Origin: Kofleriaceae bacterium
GTDB lineage: Bacteria > Myxococcota_A > Polyangia > Haliangiales > Haliangiaceae
Assembly (NCBI GenBank): GCA_024762925.1
Contig: JANTGM010000026.1
Location: 1 to 61,125, forward strand
Length of the DNA: 61,125 nucleotides
Direction of reading: 5' to 3'
How positions within the stretch are numbered: the first letter of the stretch is position 1; each line of letters begins with the position of its first letter. A program made the translations under genes and the position numbers. The notes under the pieces were generated by a model. It saw only the letters and a list, made by a program, of their open reading frames with translations, did not search any database and had not been told where the DNA came from. This document shows positions 16,904 to 25,896 of the stretch, one piece after another.

Positions 16904-19900
16904 ATGCAACTAAGAACAATACTTACAATTGTAGCAATCACAATCGCCTGCACTTGGAATTCTAGGAATGCAGATGGCAATGAAGGGCAAACCGGATCCA
17001 TCGCGGGCACCATCCGCGATGCGGGCACTGGAGAGGGGCTAGCAGCTGCCACGATTGCGGTGGTTAACTCACAAAGACAGAACTACTCAGCCACAAGCGA
17101 TGAACTTGGGCGCTTTAACGTAGCCCCGCTACCGCCTGGTACCTACCAGCTCCTTGTGCTCTATGGGGAGGAGTCTGTTCGGGTCAAGAACGTGCGCGTG
17201 GCGCCAGGAAAGGCAACCATCGTCAATCGAAGTATTGGCGTGAAAGGCGAGGACATCGTTGTTCACGCCAAGAAACGTGTCGTTGAAAGCGATCGCAATC
17301 GCCTCGTTACGAGCGTTGATCGAGAAGCGATGGAACGCCTGCCAATCCCAGGCTCGAGCTTTGAAGGGCTTCTCGATCAGTCTCCCACCGCCATATTCGA
17401 TGGTGAAGGGTTCGCCGTAGGCGGAACCTCGTCCCTCGAAAGCCGATACATCGTGAACGGCCAGGACACCACGAGCCTCACTGATGCACGGGTTGGTTCG
17501 CCCATTAGTATGGAGCTTCTCGAGCAGGTGGACGTGGTAACTGGCGGCTACGCAGCAGAGCACGGTCGCGCAACAGGTGCGATCGTGAACGTTGAGACTC
17601 GTACCGGGAGCAACGAGTTTCACGGCACAATCTTCAGCCAGTTTACGAACGCATTTCTACAAAAGCGCACAGCGCGCGCCCCGCTTGAGAGTTGGATCGA
17701 TGTGGAATCGAACCAGGCCTATGACCTCACCTTGGGCGTTACCCTTGGCGGACCAATCATCAAAGACAAACTGTGGTTCTTTGTTGGATTGGTTCCAAGA
17801 CTCATCGCAACAGATACCGATCGCATTACAAAGCGACAGACCGACTGCCGCACAACGCTCCCAGATGGCTCACTCTCGTCCTGTGAGCCTCGCGACGCCA
17901 ACGATCCCAACGCGGGATTTCTCTATGAAGATGGTGTCGCCGATGTCGATGAAAACGGCATTCAGATATACGAGGAGCTTGATCGTAAGACACTTCGGTC
18001 TCAAGCCACGGAGTACCAGTTCGTTTCGAAAATCAATCTCAAGCTCGACGACAACCACTCGGGACAAGTGACGTTTTCCGGAACGCCGTTCTCCCGTCAG
18101 AACGTAGGAGTCTTGGGGGAGCTTCAAGCAGTCAGTCGAAACATCCAGGTTCTAACGACCGACCTAAGTGGCCAGTGGATGTCAAAGCTCGACGAGTCCA
18201 AGACCCGATTGGAGGCCCAGTTTGGCGTGCATCGAAGTACCTTCACATCGGGCTCAATCGATGAGAATGCTGACAGCATTCCCCACGAGCGCCTGGTCTT
18301 TGGCAATTTTGGCGACTGGGCTGCAGGCACGAATTCAACAAATCCATCCCAACCTCGGGAGTCTTTTGCAACCATCACGGGCTGTCAGGATTCGATGGAC
18401 GCCACCCGCGACCCCTACCGACTCTTGGAGAACTGCCCCGATACTGGCATCGGCTACTCAGTTGGTGGAATTGGGTTTCTACGCGATGAAGAGGAGCAAC
18501 GAACCTCGGGGAAACTCTCAGTCACACAGCGAATCGATGCCTTTGGCAACCACCAAATCAAAGCTGGAGTCGATTCGGAGAGCGGCTTTCTCAACAAGAA
18601 GCGCCTCATATCTGGGGATGTCTACTTCACCAACGAGCAAGGCGGAAGAAATCGAATTGAGGTATTTCGGTATGTAGCACTCGCGCCTGAGGGAGCTGCC
18701 GCCGAGGCATTTCCCAATCAGTGTGGACGCGGTCAAGAAGCGTCCGACGAAATCGCTTGCAACTACACGCCGCCAGGAGACGTTCGAGGACAAACCCTCA
18801 ATCTCGCAGGCTACCTTCAAGACAGCTGGCAACCAATTCCCGCGCTGACAATCAACGCCGGTGTGCGCTACGAGGAACAGCGATTGCGCAATGCAGAACA
18901 TCTCCGAGGCACAACAGCGGTGGGCACAGGCGAGACACTGGGAAAGAACGCCATGGTCCTGCGCAACATGTGGGCTCCGCGCCTGGGCGTGACATACGAC
19001 TGGACGGGCGAAGGACGCTCGAAACTCTATGGCAGCTGGGGGCGCTTCTACGAGTCGATTCCCATGGACATCAACGACCGCTCTTTTGGTGGCGAGAGCT
19101 GGATGCGCTCGACCTACGATTCAGGAAATCTCGATCAATGCGGCCCACCGGATCCGTCGCTAGGCGGTGCTTCGGCTACTCCCAGCGGCTCTGGTTGCGT
19201 TGCAAATGGCGAGGCTCCCGCGTTTGGGGACGCGCTCACCGGAGCAGGCATTCTCGTTGCGAGCGGAATCGAGGCACAATACCTAGATGAGGCGATCTTG
19301 GGAGTTGACTACGAAGTCTCCAAGGATTTCCGGGTGGGCGCGAGTGTGCAGAACCGACGCCTAGGCCGGGTGCTCGAGGATCTCTCAACAGACAATGCAA
19401 ACACCTACGTATTGGCAAACCCGGGAACTTGGTCCACCGAGGAAGAAGCAAAACTCTTAGAGCAAATTGACGCGGAAGATGACCCCGCAACGAAAGCTCG
19501 ACTGAGCAAAATGCTGCGGCAGTTCCAAGGCATTCGAAACTTCGATAGTCCAAGGCGAGACTACAACGCCGTGACAGTGACCGCCGCCAAACGCTTCTCG
19601 CGCGCGATTGGCGTAAAAGCGAGCTACACCTACTCCACAACCGATGGCAACTATCAGGGATTGTTCTCAAGCGACAACAGCCAGGTCGACCCAAACATTA
19701 CCTCGCTCTTCGACCTGCCAGAGCTAATGGCGAACCGGGATGGCGCCTTGCCCCAAGACCGCCCCCACCTCTTCAAGGTTGACAGCTACTACAGCTTCGA
19801 TCTCAAGCGCGCGGGGACAATCTCGACGGGTCTGAGTGTTCGCGCAATCTCCGGGGCGCCTGTGAACGTAACGGGTGCGCACTATCTCTACGGGCGCGAC

Positions 19901-20269
19901 GAAACCATGCTCTTGCCGCGCGGCAGTTTGGGACGCGTCGACTTCGACTTGAACGCGAGCGCAAAGATTGGCTACCTCCGCAACCTTGGTCATGGCATGC
20001 GCTTTGAGGGTTTCATCGACGTCTTCAATCTCAATGCATTTGGCTTCCTTGGTGGACAGGGGACAGCAGCCATCGAAGGGCGCTACACCCGATCCAACGT
20101 GAACCCAATCGTTGGGGGCAGCTATGAAGATCTCGTATTCTTGAAGCAGTTTGATGGATCCTCTGGCGCTGAGACCGGACGTCCAGTTGAGCGCAATCGC
20201 AATTTTGGCAACGCTCGTGAGCTCTATGCCGCGCCATCGGCCCGGTTAACAGCAAGACTCAGTTTCTAG
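16904..20269 (+). CDS. TonB-dependent receptor with carboxypeptidase-regulatory-like domain (Oar-like)
   Basis: This 1121-aa outer-membrane protein has a signal peptide (residues ~1-25). Residues ~30-115 form a CarboxypepD_reg-like beta-sandwich (GSIAGTIRDAGTGEGLAAAT, LPPGTYQLLV). A plug domain follows (residues ~125-240, with SLESRYIVNGQDTT and VDVVTGGYAAEHGRATGAIV). The rest is a large beta-barrel ending in ARLTARLSF with a terminal Phe, the usual barrel signal. The architecture matches the Oar/TonB-like receptors of Bacteroidetes and myxobacteria, which take up or export large ligands; the ligand is unknown. No dedicated TonB gene is adjacent, though the AgmX-like protein at 3499 has a TonB-type C-terminus. 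Confidence 0.93.
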   Translation: MQLRTILTIVAITIACTWNSRNADGNEGQTGSIAGTIRDAGTGEGLAAATIAVVNSQRQNYSATSDELGRFNVAPLPPGTYQLLVLYGEESVRVKNVRVAPGKATIVNRSIGVKGEDIVVHAKKRVVESDRNRLVTSVDREAMERLPIPGSSFEGLLDQSPTAIFDGEGFAVGGTSSLESRYIVNGQDTTSLTDARVGSPISMELLEQVDVVTGGYAAEHGRATGAIVNVETRTGSNEFHGTIFSQFTNAFLQKRTARAPLESWIDVESNQAYDLTLGVTLGGPIIKDKLWFFVGLVPRLIATDTDRITKRQTDCRTTLPDGSLSSCEPRDANDPNAGFLYEDGVADVDENGIQIYEELDRKTLRSQATEYQFVSKINLKLDDNHSGQVTFSGTPFSRQNVGVLGELQAVSRNIQVLTTDLSGQWMSKLDESKTRLEAQFGVHRSTFTSGSIDENADSIPHERLVFGNFGDWAAGTNSTNPSQPRESFATITGCQDSMDATRDPYRLLENCPDTGIGYSVGGIGFLRDEEEQRTSGKLSVTQRIDAFGNHQIKAGVDSESGFLNKKRLISGDVYFTNEQGGRNRIEVFRYVALAPEGAAAEAFPNQCGRGQEASDEIACNYTPPGDVRGQTLNLAGYLQDSWQPIPALTINAGVRYEEQRLRNAEHLRGTTAVGTGETLGKNAMVLRNMWAPRLGVTYDWTGEGRSKLYGSWGRFYESIPMDINDRSFGGESWMRSTYDSGNLDQCGPPDPSLGGASATPSGSGCVANGEAPAFGDALTGAGILVASGIEAQYLDEAILGVDYEVSKDFRVGASVQNRRLGRVLEDLSTDNANTYVLANPGTWSTEEEAKLLEQIDAEDDPATKARLSKMLRQFQGIRNFDSPRRDYNAVTVTAAKRFSRAIGVKASYTYSTTDGNYQGLFSSDNSQVDPNITSLFDLPELMANRDGALPQDRPHLFKVDSYYSFDLKRAGTISTGLSVRAISGAPVNVTGAHYLYGRDETMLLPRGSLGRVDFDLNASAKIGYLRNLGHGMRFEGFIDVFNLNAFGFLGGQGTAAIEGRYTRSNVNPIVGGSYEDLVFLKQFDGSSGAETGRPVERNRNFGNARELYAAPSARLTARLSF

Positions 20270-20435
20270 CTCTTGAAAGCCACGGCTTGTAACGATCGCG
20301 CGACAACTGCATTGCGGATGCGCACACTTGAACGACAAAGTTGCAACGTGTTCCGACACCGATTGACGGCAACAGGCGCTAGACTGCCATCGTCCCTCAA
20401 CAACGAATAAGCCGGGGGAGTAAGGATATCCAAAT

Positions 20436-20951
20436 ATGATCAAGAACAGTCTTCTACTCGTTGCACTCACGTCCCTCCTCTCAGTCTCCGCTTGCAAGAA
20501 GGACGACAAGAAAGAGGCCGCTGAGCCCGCTGCAAAGACCACCGAAACACCTGCTGCTGACAAGGCTGCTGCTGACAAAGCCGCAACTGCTCCAACCGAT
20601 GCTCCCAAAGCTGACGAAGCTCCTGCTGCTGACAAAGCCGCTGCTGCTGGCGACATGAACCGAGACGAAGTTGCTGAGAAAGCCATCGCTCTCTTCACCA
20701 AGATGAACGAGACTGTCAAAGCTGGTGCTGGCGACTGCGACAAAATCGGTGCCGACCTCACCGCTGTCATCGCTGAAGGCAAAGACGTGATGGAAGCTGG
20801 CAAGAAGTTCGACGAAGATCCAGAAGCGAAGAAGTGGTTCGACGAGACCCACGGCAAGACGATCGAAGGCATCATGACCGAGATGATGGGCGGACTTTCG
20901 ACCTGCATGGACAACGAAGCTGTCAAGAAGGCATTCGAAGGTCTCGAGTAA
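20436..20951 (+). CDS. lipoprotein with Ala/Lys/Asp-rich linker
   Basis: This 171-aa predicted lipoprotein has its lipobox at SVSAC (Cys20). A low-complexity linker contains repeated AADKA units (residues ~35-72). The C-terminal helical domain of ~95 residues has two Cys (GDCDKIG and LSTCMDN) that may form a disulphide. No named family is recognised; similar small helical lipoproteins are common in delta-group genomes. The leader contains a purine-rich GGGGGAGTAAGGA just upstream. A duplicated terminator follows, suggesting a strongly expressed monocistronic gene. Confidence 0.75.
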   Translation: MIKNSLLLVALTSLLSVSACKKDDKKEAAEPAAKTTETPAADKAAADKAATAPTDAPKADEAPAADKAAAAGDMNRDEVAEKAIALFTKMNETVKAGAGDCDKIGADLTAVIAEGKDVMEAGKKFDEDPEAKKWFDETHGKTIEGIMTEMMGGLSTCMDNEAVKKAFEGLE

Positions 20952-20977
20952 CACCAACGCATTCCCTGATGCTGTGA

Positions 20978-21051
20978 GGAGCCCGCCTATCGCGGGCTTC
21001 TTTGCGTTTTGCCCGGAGCCCGCCTATCGCGGGCTTCTTTGCGTTTTGCCC
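20978..21051 (+). terminator. tandem perfectly duplicated Rho-independent terminator
   Basis: Two identical 37-bp units abut (20978-21014 and 21015-21051). Each contains the stem AGCCCGC-CTATC-GCGGGCT followed by TTCTTTGCGTTTT. Both copies are complete, so the lipoprotein transcript meets two terminators in series. Confidence 0.9.
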
Positions 21052-21417
21052 AGCGCCTGTGAAGGCAGATTACTCGCATGGAGCCACGAGCAAGGCAGCC
21101 ATGGGTAGAGCAAGCGTGTGATGTAGGTAGGATTCTTTTCGTTTGTCTGATGCTCCGCAGGGACCAGCTGCTTGGGTCCTCATCGGCACCAACGGAGCCA
21201 TCGTCGGGATTGAGAACCCCTCGGCAATCTTCGCGCGGGCGACGTTCTTCACGAGGGCGAATTTGCCAAAAACTTGGAGCGATGCTGTGGCTCCTGCTAC
21301 CTATTGAGCACCCACTATGAAACAGCTCTACAAGCCCGCTCTCGTTCTTTTCGCCACCTACGCAGTCTCCGCGCTGTCCATCTGGACTCACGGCTAGCCA
21401 CTAGCCACTACCAAGTT
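21052..21417. other. 366-bp region without a confident gene
   Basis: The segment lies between the duplicated terminator and the stop of the convergent gene at 21418. Open frames of 60-134 codons exist on both strands but show no family resemblance, signal or ribosome-binding site. The only mildly interesting one is the 26-codon hydrophobic ORF at 21317-21397. The direct repeat tagccactagccacta sits at about 21396-21411. Confidence 0.4.
21317..21397 (+). CDS. possible 26-aa hydrophobic small protein
   Basis: A short ATG frame encodes a basic start (MKQLYK) and one hydrophobic helix (PALVLFATYAVSALSIW) before a TAG. That is the look of a small membrane protein. No strong ribosome-binding site is visible, so it may be chance. 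Confidence 0.2.
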   Translation: MKQLYKPALVLFATYAVSALSIWTHG

Positions 21418-24400
21418 TCACCTATATAGCTCATAGCCACCATCAACAAGGCGATACGTCGCAATCAGCCCACGGGGCTCAGAGTTCTTCAAGAGCGCCT
21501 TCTTGGGCCGAAATCCGTCACTCATAGGCAGTTCCGACACAACATGGACGGTGGTTGGCCGCTCGCCTTCGCTAGCCTCACCAAATGCTCTGTCGAGATC
21601 GTTCGCACTAAGCTGCGCAGCATCTCGCAGAACAATCGATGCTACGAGTTCTTCGTAAGCGTCGTCGGAAGCCCCTTCTCCGTAGGCCGCAGCCAACGAG
21701 ACTAGCCCCGTTTCATACAAGGCGTCTTCAATTGGAATGCAAGCAACGCGTCCAACGGGTGTTCGCACAAGGTCGGCAATTCTCGCAAGGAACCAAAAGT
21801 CACCGTCAATGTCTCGCTTGAGTAGATTCCCGGTTGAATACCAGCAGTCAGGTTGCGAGAAGACTCCCCGAAGCACGCGCGACTCTAAGAGCGTGTCCCC
21901 CTGAGCAGGAGAAATTCTGATCAGCATGAGACCAGCCTCGTCGCGCGCACAGGGAACGCAGAATCCACCCGCACCTCGAACCAATTCTCCGCTATCACAG
22001 TCAAAACGCACAAGTGCGACCCGACTACTCCCCGGCATCGGACTGCCAACCGCTCCCGGTTTCTGTCCCGACGCATTCGCCAAAACTGCGTGCGTTTCGG
22101 TAGCGGCGTAAAACTCGAGCACACCAATTGGGCCAAAGCGCTCAGTGAGTCGCTGCCAAACATCGCGACGCATCCCGCTGCCAGCAAAGAGGCGGATAGG
22201 GTGTCGGTTTTCGCTCCGGTCGTGAGGCGCGTCTACTAGCTGCCTGCACATTTCTCCGGCGTAGAAGACCACTGTAGCGCCATAGCGACGTGTCTCCTGC
22301 CAGAAGGTCTCTGGAGAGAATCCTTCGGCCAGAGCGATTCGAGCGCCCGAGACTAGAGCAGATCCAACAGAGACCATCGTGCCTGCTGCGTGATGCAAGG
22401 GTAGACAACAATAGACCGTGTCCTTCGCGGTCAAGGTGGCTGCTGCTCCTGCACCATAGGCAGAAAACGCCCAACGGTGATTGGTGATGTGCAATGCGCG
22501 GGCTTCGTCTCCAGCAGCGGAAATGATGACCATCGCAAGGTCTCGAGCGCGGCCAGGGTTAGGCTGATACCACGCAGGGAGTTTCACCGCGTTGGGCTCA
22601 ATATCCTCCATGTCAACAACATCTTTGGGTAGTCCATCGCGAGCCCCTGAGCCACCACCAAGGACCAGCACTTCCCCCGGAAAGATTTCGTTGCCACGGT
22701 GTGCACGCGCCGGATCGACAACCAACAACGCAACCTCTGCGCGTTCGAACGCGTCCGTTAAGAGCACATCAGAATATTTCGGATCCATGAGCACTGCGAC
22801 TGCTCCGATTCGATTCAGCGCGGCGACCAGCGAGAGGTAACTTGGCCGCCCCTGCATCAGAACACCGACTCGCTGGGTCGGCATTACACCGCAAGCGATG
22901 AGTCCCTTCACAATATTGTCGACGCGCCCGTTAGAGTCAGAGTACGCGAACGCTCTTCCCTTCCACAGAAAGAACGTGCGTTCCGGAATCGCAGCCGCTT
23001 GCTCCTCGAGCGCAAGGGCAAAGCTCACGCGCGTACCAGGTTCGATCCTCCGCAACCTTGAGAGCCTTGGAATCTGATAGCGAAGATTGGTTGCAGAATC
23101 ACTCAGATTCTCGGCGATCTCTGCGGTGCGTCCCCAAGCGGATCTGGCTACCTTAGAAACTACGTCCATTGCTAGGTCGAAATCCAGAACATCGTTATCG
23201 AGGGACTCAAAATCGTGCACCTCGTGTCCCTCGTTCTCGCGAAGCGCAAGAGGAACGTCACCTTGCCCATCACGCCACCTCACCCATTCCGAGACAGTCG
23301 GCCATGTGAGCCGCAATGATTCGGAACCAACGACCAATCCAAAGTGTCCCGCGACCACAGGAACCTCCGAGATTTCCGCATTGGGAGCCGCAGTGTGAAT
23401 CGCCCGGACGGCGGCAGGCGAAGCCATTTCATCTCGCTCGCCGACAAAACACAGCACTGGGCAGGAAATGTCTGCAAGCGACACAGTTCGCCCATCAATG
23501 ACGAATCCGCCCGTTGCCATGCGATTGGCGACGATAAACTCGTCCACGAATGTTCGAAACGCCGGCCCGGGCCACGCAACAAAGCCATCACCACGCAGAA
23601 AAAGGCGTTTCGCTTCGCGCTTCTCGAGGGCCTGCCTATCGTGAAGTTTGCTCAGAAAATCACTGAATTGCCCGAGCTCTTTGCGCATGCCGAGCATCTT
23701 GAAGCCAAGGCTGGTAAAGGCGCCGGGCAAGCCCTCCACGCGTGCGAGTGGACCACCGAGAACCGTGCGCATGGTCTGTGTTACCTTCTCGGCAAAGGCG
23801 TCGCTAAAGTTGGGCACTGTCCGATGAATGTCGACAGGGCTGCCAAAGGTGATAACGGATGCTATGCCCTTGGTCCTTCGGTGTGCAGCGCATTGGTAGG
23901 CGAACATGCCACCTTGCGAGTAGCCAGCGAGATGCACATCTCGTCTTGTGATCTCTCGAATACGATCGATGGCGTCACCAACAGCCATCACATGGTCGTC
24001 GAGAGTGCGCGCGAGCCCACCCTCCTCCGCTTCTGGCGTGCGAAAATCAGTGACCCATACATCGACACCCTCTCGAACCAACGTGGCTGCTGCTGAGAGT
24101 TCTTCTGATATATCGTAGATCTCAGCCGTAAGCATGAGGGGTGGAATCAGTAGCAAGGGCGCACTCACTTGCTTGTTTGTGGCAAGTGTCCCTTGATAGC
24201 GCCTCAAGGAGTAGCGGGCGTCGGAATGCAGGACGTCATACCCAGCGCTGTACGGCTCCGAGAGTCGACCTGCCTGGATTAGCTCAAGAGCGTTCTGAGC
24301 GGCAAGCGTGACTCGCCGAACGGATCCTTGCCATTTTCTCTTGTTCCACATGCGTCGTGACACAGCGAGAACACCATAACAAACGGCCTGCACACCAACA

Positions 24401-24465
24401 TGAGAATCAATCGCTTCCAGGTCGATGGCAGGCCGAAGTGTTGTGGGTGCGAGCTCGAGTGGCAC
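21418..24465 (-). CDS. fusion of PhaC-like alpha/beta hydrolase and AMP-binding (acyl-CoA synthetase-like) domains
   Basis: This 1015-aa protein has an N-terminal half (about 1-400) like PHA-synthase-type alpha/beta hydrolases: the nucleophile elbow GYSQGG (Ser183, where true PHA synthases have Cys), a conserved VWVTDFRTP and a late His in VVAGHFGLVV. The C-terminal half (about 480-1010) is an AMP-binding-superfamily fold with FYAATETHAV, a YSTGNL motif, FLARIADLVRT and a C-terminal Lys in DGFRPKKALL. The usual Ser/Thr/Gly-rich P-loop is replaced by MVIISAAGDEARALHITN, and the TGD Asp is Asn, so adenylation may be weak or altered. The family otherwise activates fatty acids or modifies acyl chains; the substrate is unknown. 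It starts 15 bp after gdhA on the same strand. Confidence 0.8.
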   Translation of the reverse strand: MPLELAPTTLRPAIDLEAIDSHVGVQAVCYGVLAVSRRMWNKRKWQGSVRRVTLAAQNALELIQAGRLSEPYSAGYDVLHSDARYSLRRYQGTLATNKQVSAPLLLIPPLMLTAEIYDISEELSAAATLVREGVDVWVTDFRTPEAEEGGLARTLDDHVMAVGDAIDRIREITRRDVHLAGYSQGGMFAYQCAAHRRTKGIASVITFGSPVDIHRTVPNFSDAFAEKVTQTMRTVLGGPLARVEGLPGAFTSLGFKMLGMRKELGQFSDFLSKLHDRQALEKREAKRLFLRGDGFVAWPGPAFRTFVDEFIVANRMATGGFVIDGRTVSLADISCPVLCFVGERDEMASPAAVRAIHTAAPNAEISEVPVVAGHFGLVVGSESLRLTWPTVSEWVRWRDGQGDVPLALRENEGHEVHDFESLDNDVLDFDLAMDVVSKVARSAWGRTAEIAENLSDSATNLRYQIPRLSRLRRIEPGTRVSFALALEEQAAAIPERTFFLWKGRAFAYSDSNGRVDNIVKGLIACGVMPTQRVGVLMQGRPSYLSLVAALNRIGAVAVLMDPKYSDVLLTDAFERAEVALLVVDPARAHRGNEIFPGEVLVLGGGSGARDGLPKDVVDMEDIEPNAVKLPAWYQPNPGRARDLAMVIISAAGDEARALHITNHRWAFSAYGAGAAATLTAKDTVYCCLPLHHAAGTMVSVGSALVSGARIALAEGFSPETFWQETRRYGATVVFYAGEMCRQLVDAPHDRSENRHPIRLFAGSGMRRDVWQRLTERFGPIGVLEFYAATETHAVLANASGQKPGAVGSPMPGSSRVALVRFDCDSGELVRGAGGFCVPCARDEAGLMLIRISPAQGDTLLESRVLRGVFSQPDCWYSTGNLLKRDIDGDFWFLARIADLVRTPVGRVACIPIEDALYETGLVSLAAAYGEGASDDAYEELVASIVLRDAAQLSANDLDRAFGEASEGERPTTVHVVSELPMSDGFRPKKALLKNSEPRGLIATYRLVDGGYELYR

Positions 24466-24480
24466 GCTTCCAGCGAGGAA

Positions 24481-25836
24481 TCAGGTCACTCCATAGGCCA
24501 TCATGCCATTGGCGACCTTGAGAAAGCCCGCCACGTTGGCCCCCTTCACGTAGTTGACGTAGTCGCCCTCTGTCCCGTGCTCAACGCACTTTGCATGGAT
24601 GTCTTCCATGATTGTATCGAGCTTGTGATCGACTTCTTCTGAAGTCCAGGAGAGGCGCTGGGCGTTTTGACTCTGTTCCAATCCAGACACCGCAACACCA
24701 CCGGCGTTGGCCGCCTTTGCTGGACCAAAGAGCGTTTTCGATTGAAGAAAGACGTGCATTGCATCAAGCGTGCTCGGCATGTTTGCTCCCTCGGCCACGC
24801 AAATACAGCCGTTCTTGACGAGGTCCTCGGCATCTTCTTTATTCAACTCGTTTTGTGTTGCACAAGGCAGAGCAATGTCACAGGGAATCTGCCACGGCCG
24901 CTTCCCTTCAAGATACTCGGCTCCGAACTTTTCTGCGTACTCGCTGATTCGACCGCGACGCACTTCCTTGAGGTCTTTGACGAATTCCAGCTTCTCTTGG
25001 GTAATGCCATCTTTGTCGTAGATCGTGCCGCCCGAATCGGAAAGCGTCATCGGAGTTCCACCGAGCATAATCACTTTCTCGGCAGCATACGTTGCCACGT
25101 TCCCTGAACCGGAGATAGCGACCTTCTTGCCCTTGACCTCGTGGCCCCGGGTCATGAGCATGTCTTGCACAAAATAGACAGCACCGTAGCCTGTGGCTTC
25201 CTTGCGAATGAGGCTGCCACCAAAGTCTAGGCCTTTGCCTGTGAGTACTCCGACAAAGCGGTTCTGCACCCGCTTCCACTGCCCAAAGAGATAGCCAATC
25301 TCACGCGCACCAACGCCAATGTCACCAGCCGGCACATCAGTATCTTCACCAATGTGACGGCTGAGCTCGGTCATGAGGGCTTGGCAAAAACGCATTACTT
25401 CGCGATCAGACTTTCCCTTCGGATTGAAGTTTGACCCACCCTTGCCTCCACCCATCGGAAGGCCAGTCAAACTGTTCTTGAAGATCTGTTCAAAGCCCAA
25501 GAACTTGAGCACCGATTCTGTGACGGATGGATGAAATCTCAGGCCTCCCTTGTACGCCCCAATCGTGTTGTTGAACTGAACGCGCCAAGCTCGATTCGCA
25601 CGGTAGTTGCCATCGTCGTCTTGCCAACACACGCGAAACGAAATCACCCTGTCGGGCTCCGTTAGACGTTCCAGAATCTGTGCCTCCTGGTATCCCTTGT
25701 TGGCGAGAACTGTCGGCATGACAGCCTCCACAAACTCCTCCACAGCTTGATGAAACTCAAGTTGATGCGGATTGCGCTTCCGCAGTCCTGACATGAATTT
25801 CGCTACGTTTTCCCCAGACGTACCTGTCATTATCAT
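24481..25836 (-). CDS. gdhA: glutamate dehydrogenase, NADP-type
   Basis: This 451-aa hexameric-type glutamate dehydrogenase interconverts 2-oxoglutarate plus ammonia and glutamate. Motifs in order: YKGGLRFHPSV, the substrate-binding GGGKGGSNFNPKG (catalytic Lys), DTDVPAGDIGVGAREIGYL, and the Rossmann fingerprint VAISGSGNVATYAAEK. Length and motifs fit the small GdhA class usually using NADPH. ATG 25836 (MIMTGTSGEN) is chosen. An in-frame ATG at 25887 would add 17 unusual residues and begin 9 bp from the upstream stop. It sits between the FHA/multihaem/flavoprotein gene and the hydrolase/AMP-binding fusion with short gaps, so co-transcription is likely. Confidence 0.96.
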   Translation of the reverse strand: MIMTGTSGENVAKFMSGLRKRNPHQLEFHQAVEEFVEAVMPTVLANKGYQEAQILERLTEPDRVISFRVCWQDDDGNYRANRAWRVQFNNTIGAYKGGLRFHPSVTESVLKFLGFEQIFKNSLTGLPMGGGKGGSNFNPKGKSDREVMRFCQALMTELSRHIGEDTDVPAGDIGVGAREIGYLFGQWKRVQNRFVGVLTGKGLDFGGSLIRKEATGYGAVYFVQDMLMTRGHEVKGKKVAISGSGNVATYAAEKVIMLGGTPMTLSDSGGTIYDKDGITQEKLEFVKDLKEVRRGRISEYAEKFGAEYLEGKRPWQIPCDIALPCATQNELNKEDAEDLVKNGCICVAEGANMPSTLDAMHVFLQSKTLFGPAKAANAGGVAVSGLEQSQNAQRLSWTSEEVDHKLDTIMEDIHAKCVEHGTEGDYVNYVKGANVAGFLKVANGMMAYGVT

Positions 25837-25896
25837 CTTGGGATTGTACCTAGCTTCTGCGAAAAGCAGAAGGCAGCACAGAGCCATTGCCGGGCT

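Noticed and set aside
21078-21320. 80-aa plus-strand ORF (and the overlapping minus-strand 134-aa ORF)
   Set aside because: No ribosome-binding site, no family, Arg-rich composition typical of non-coding frames.
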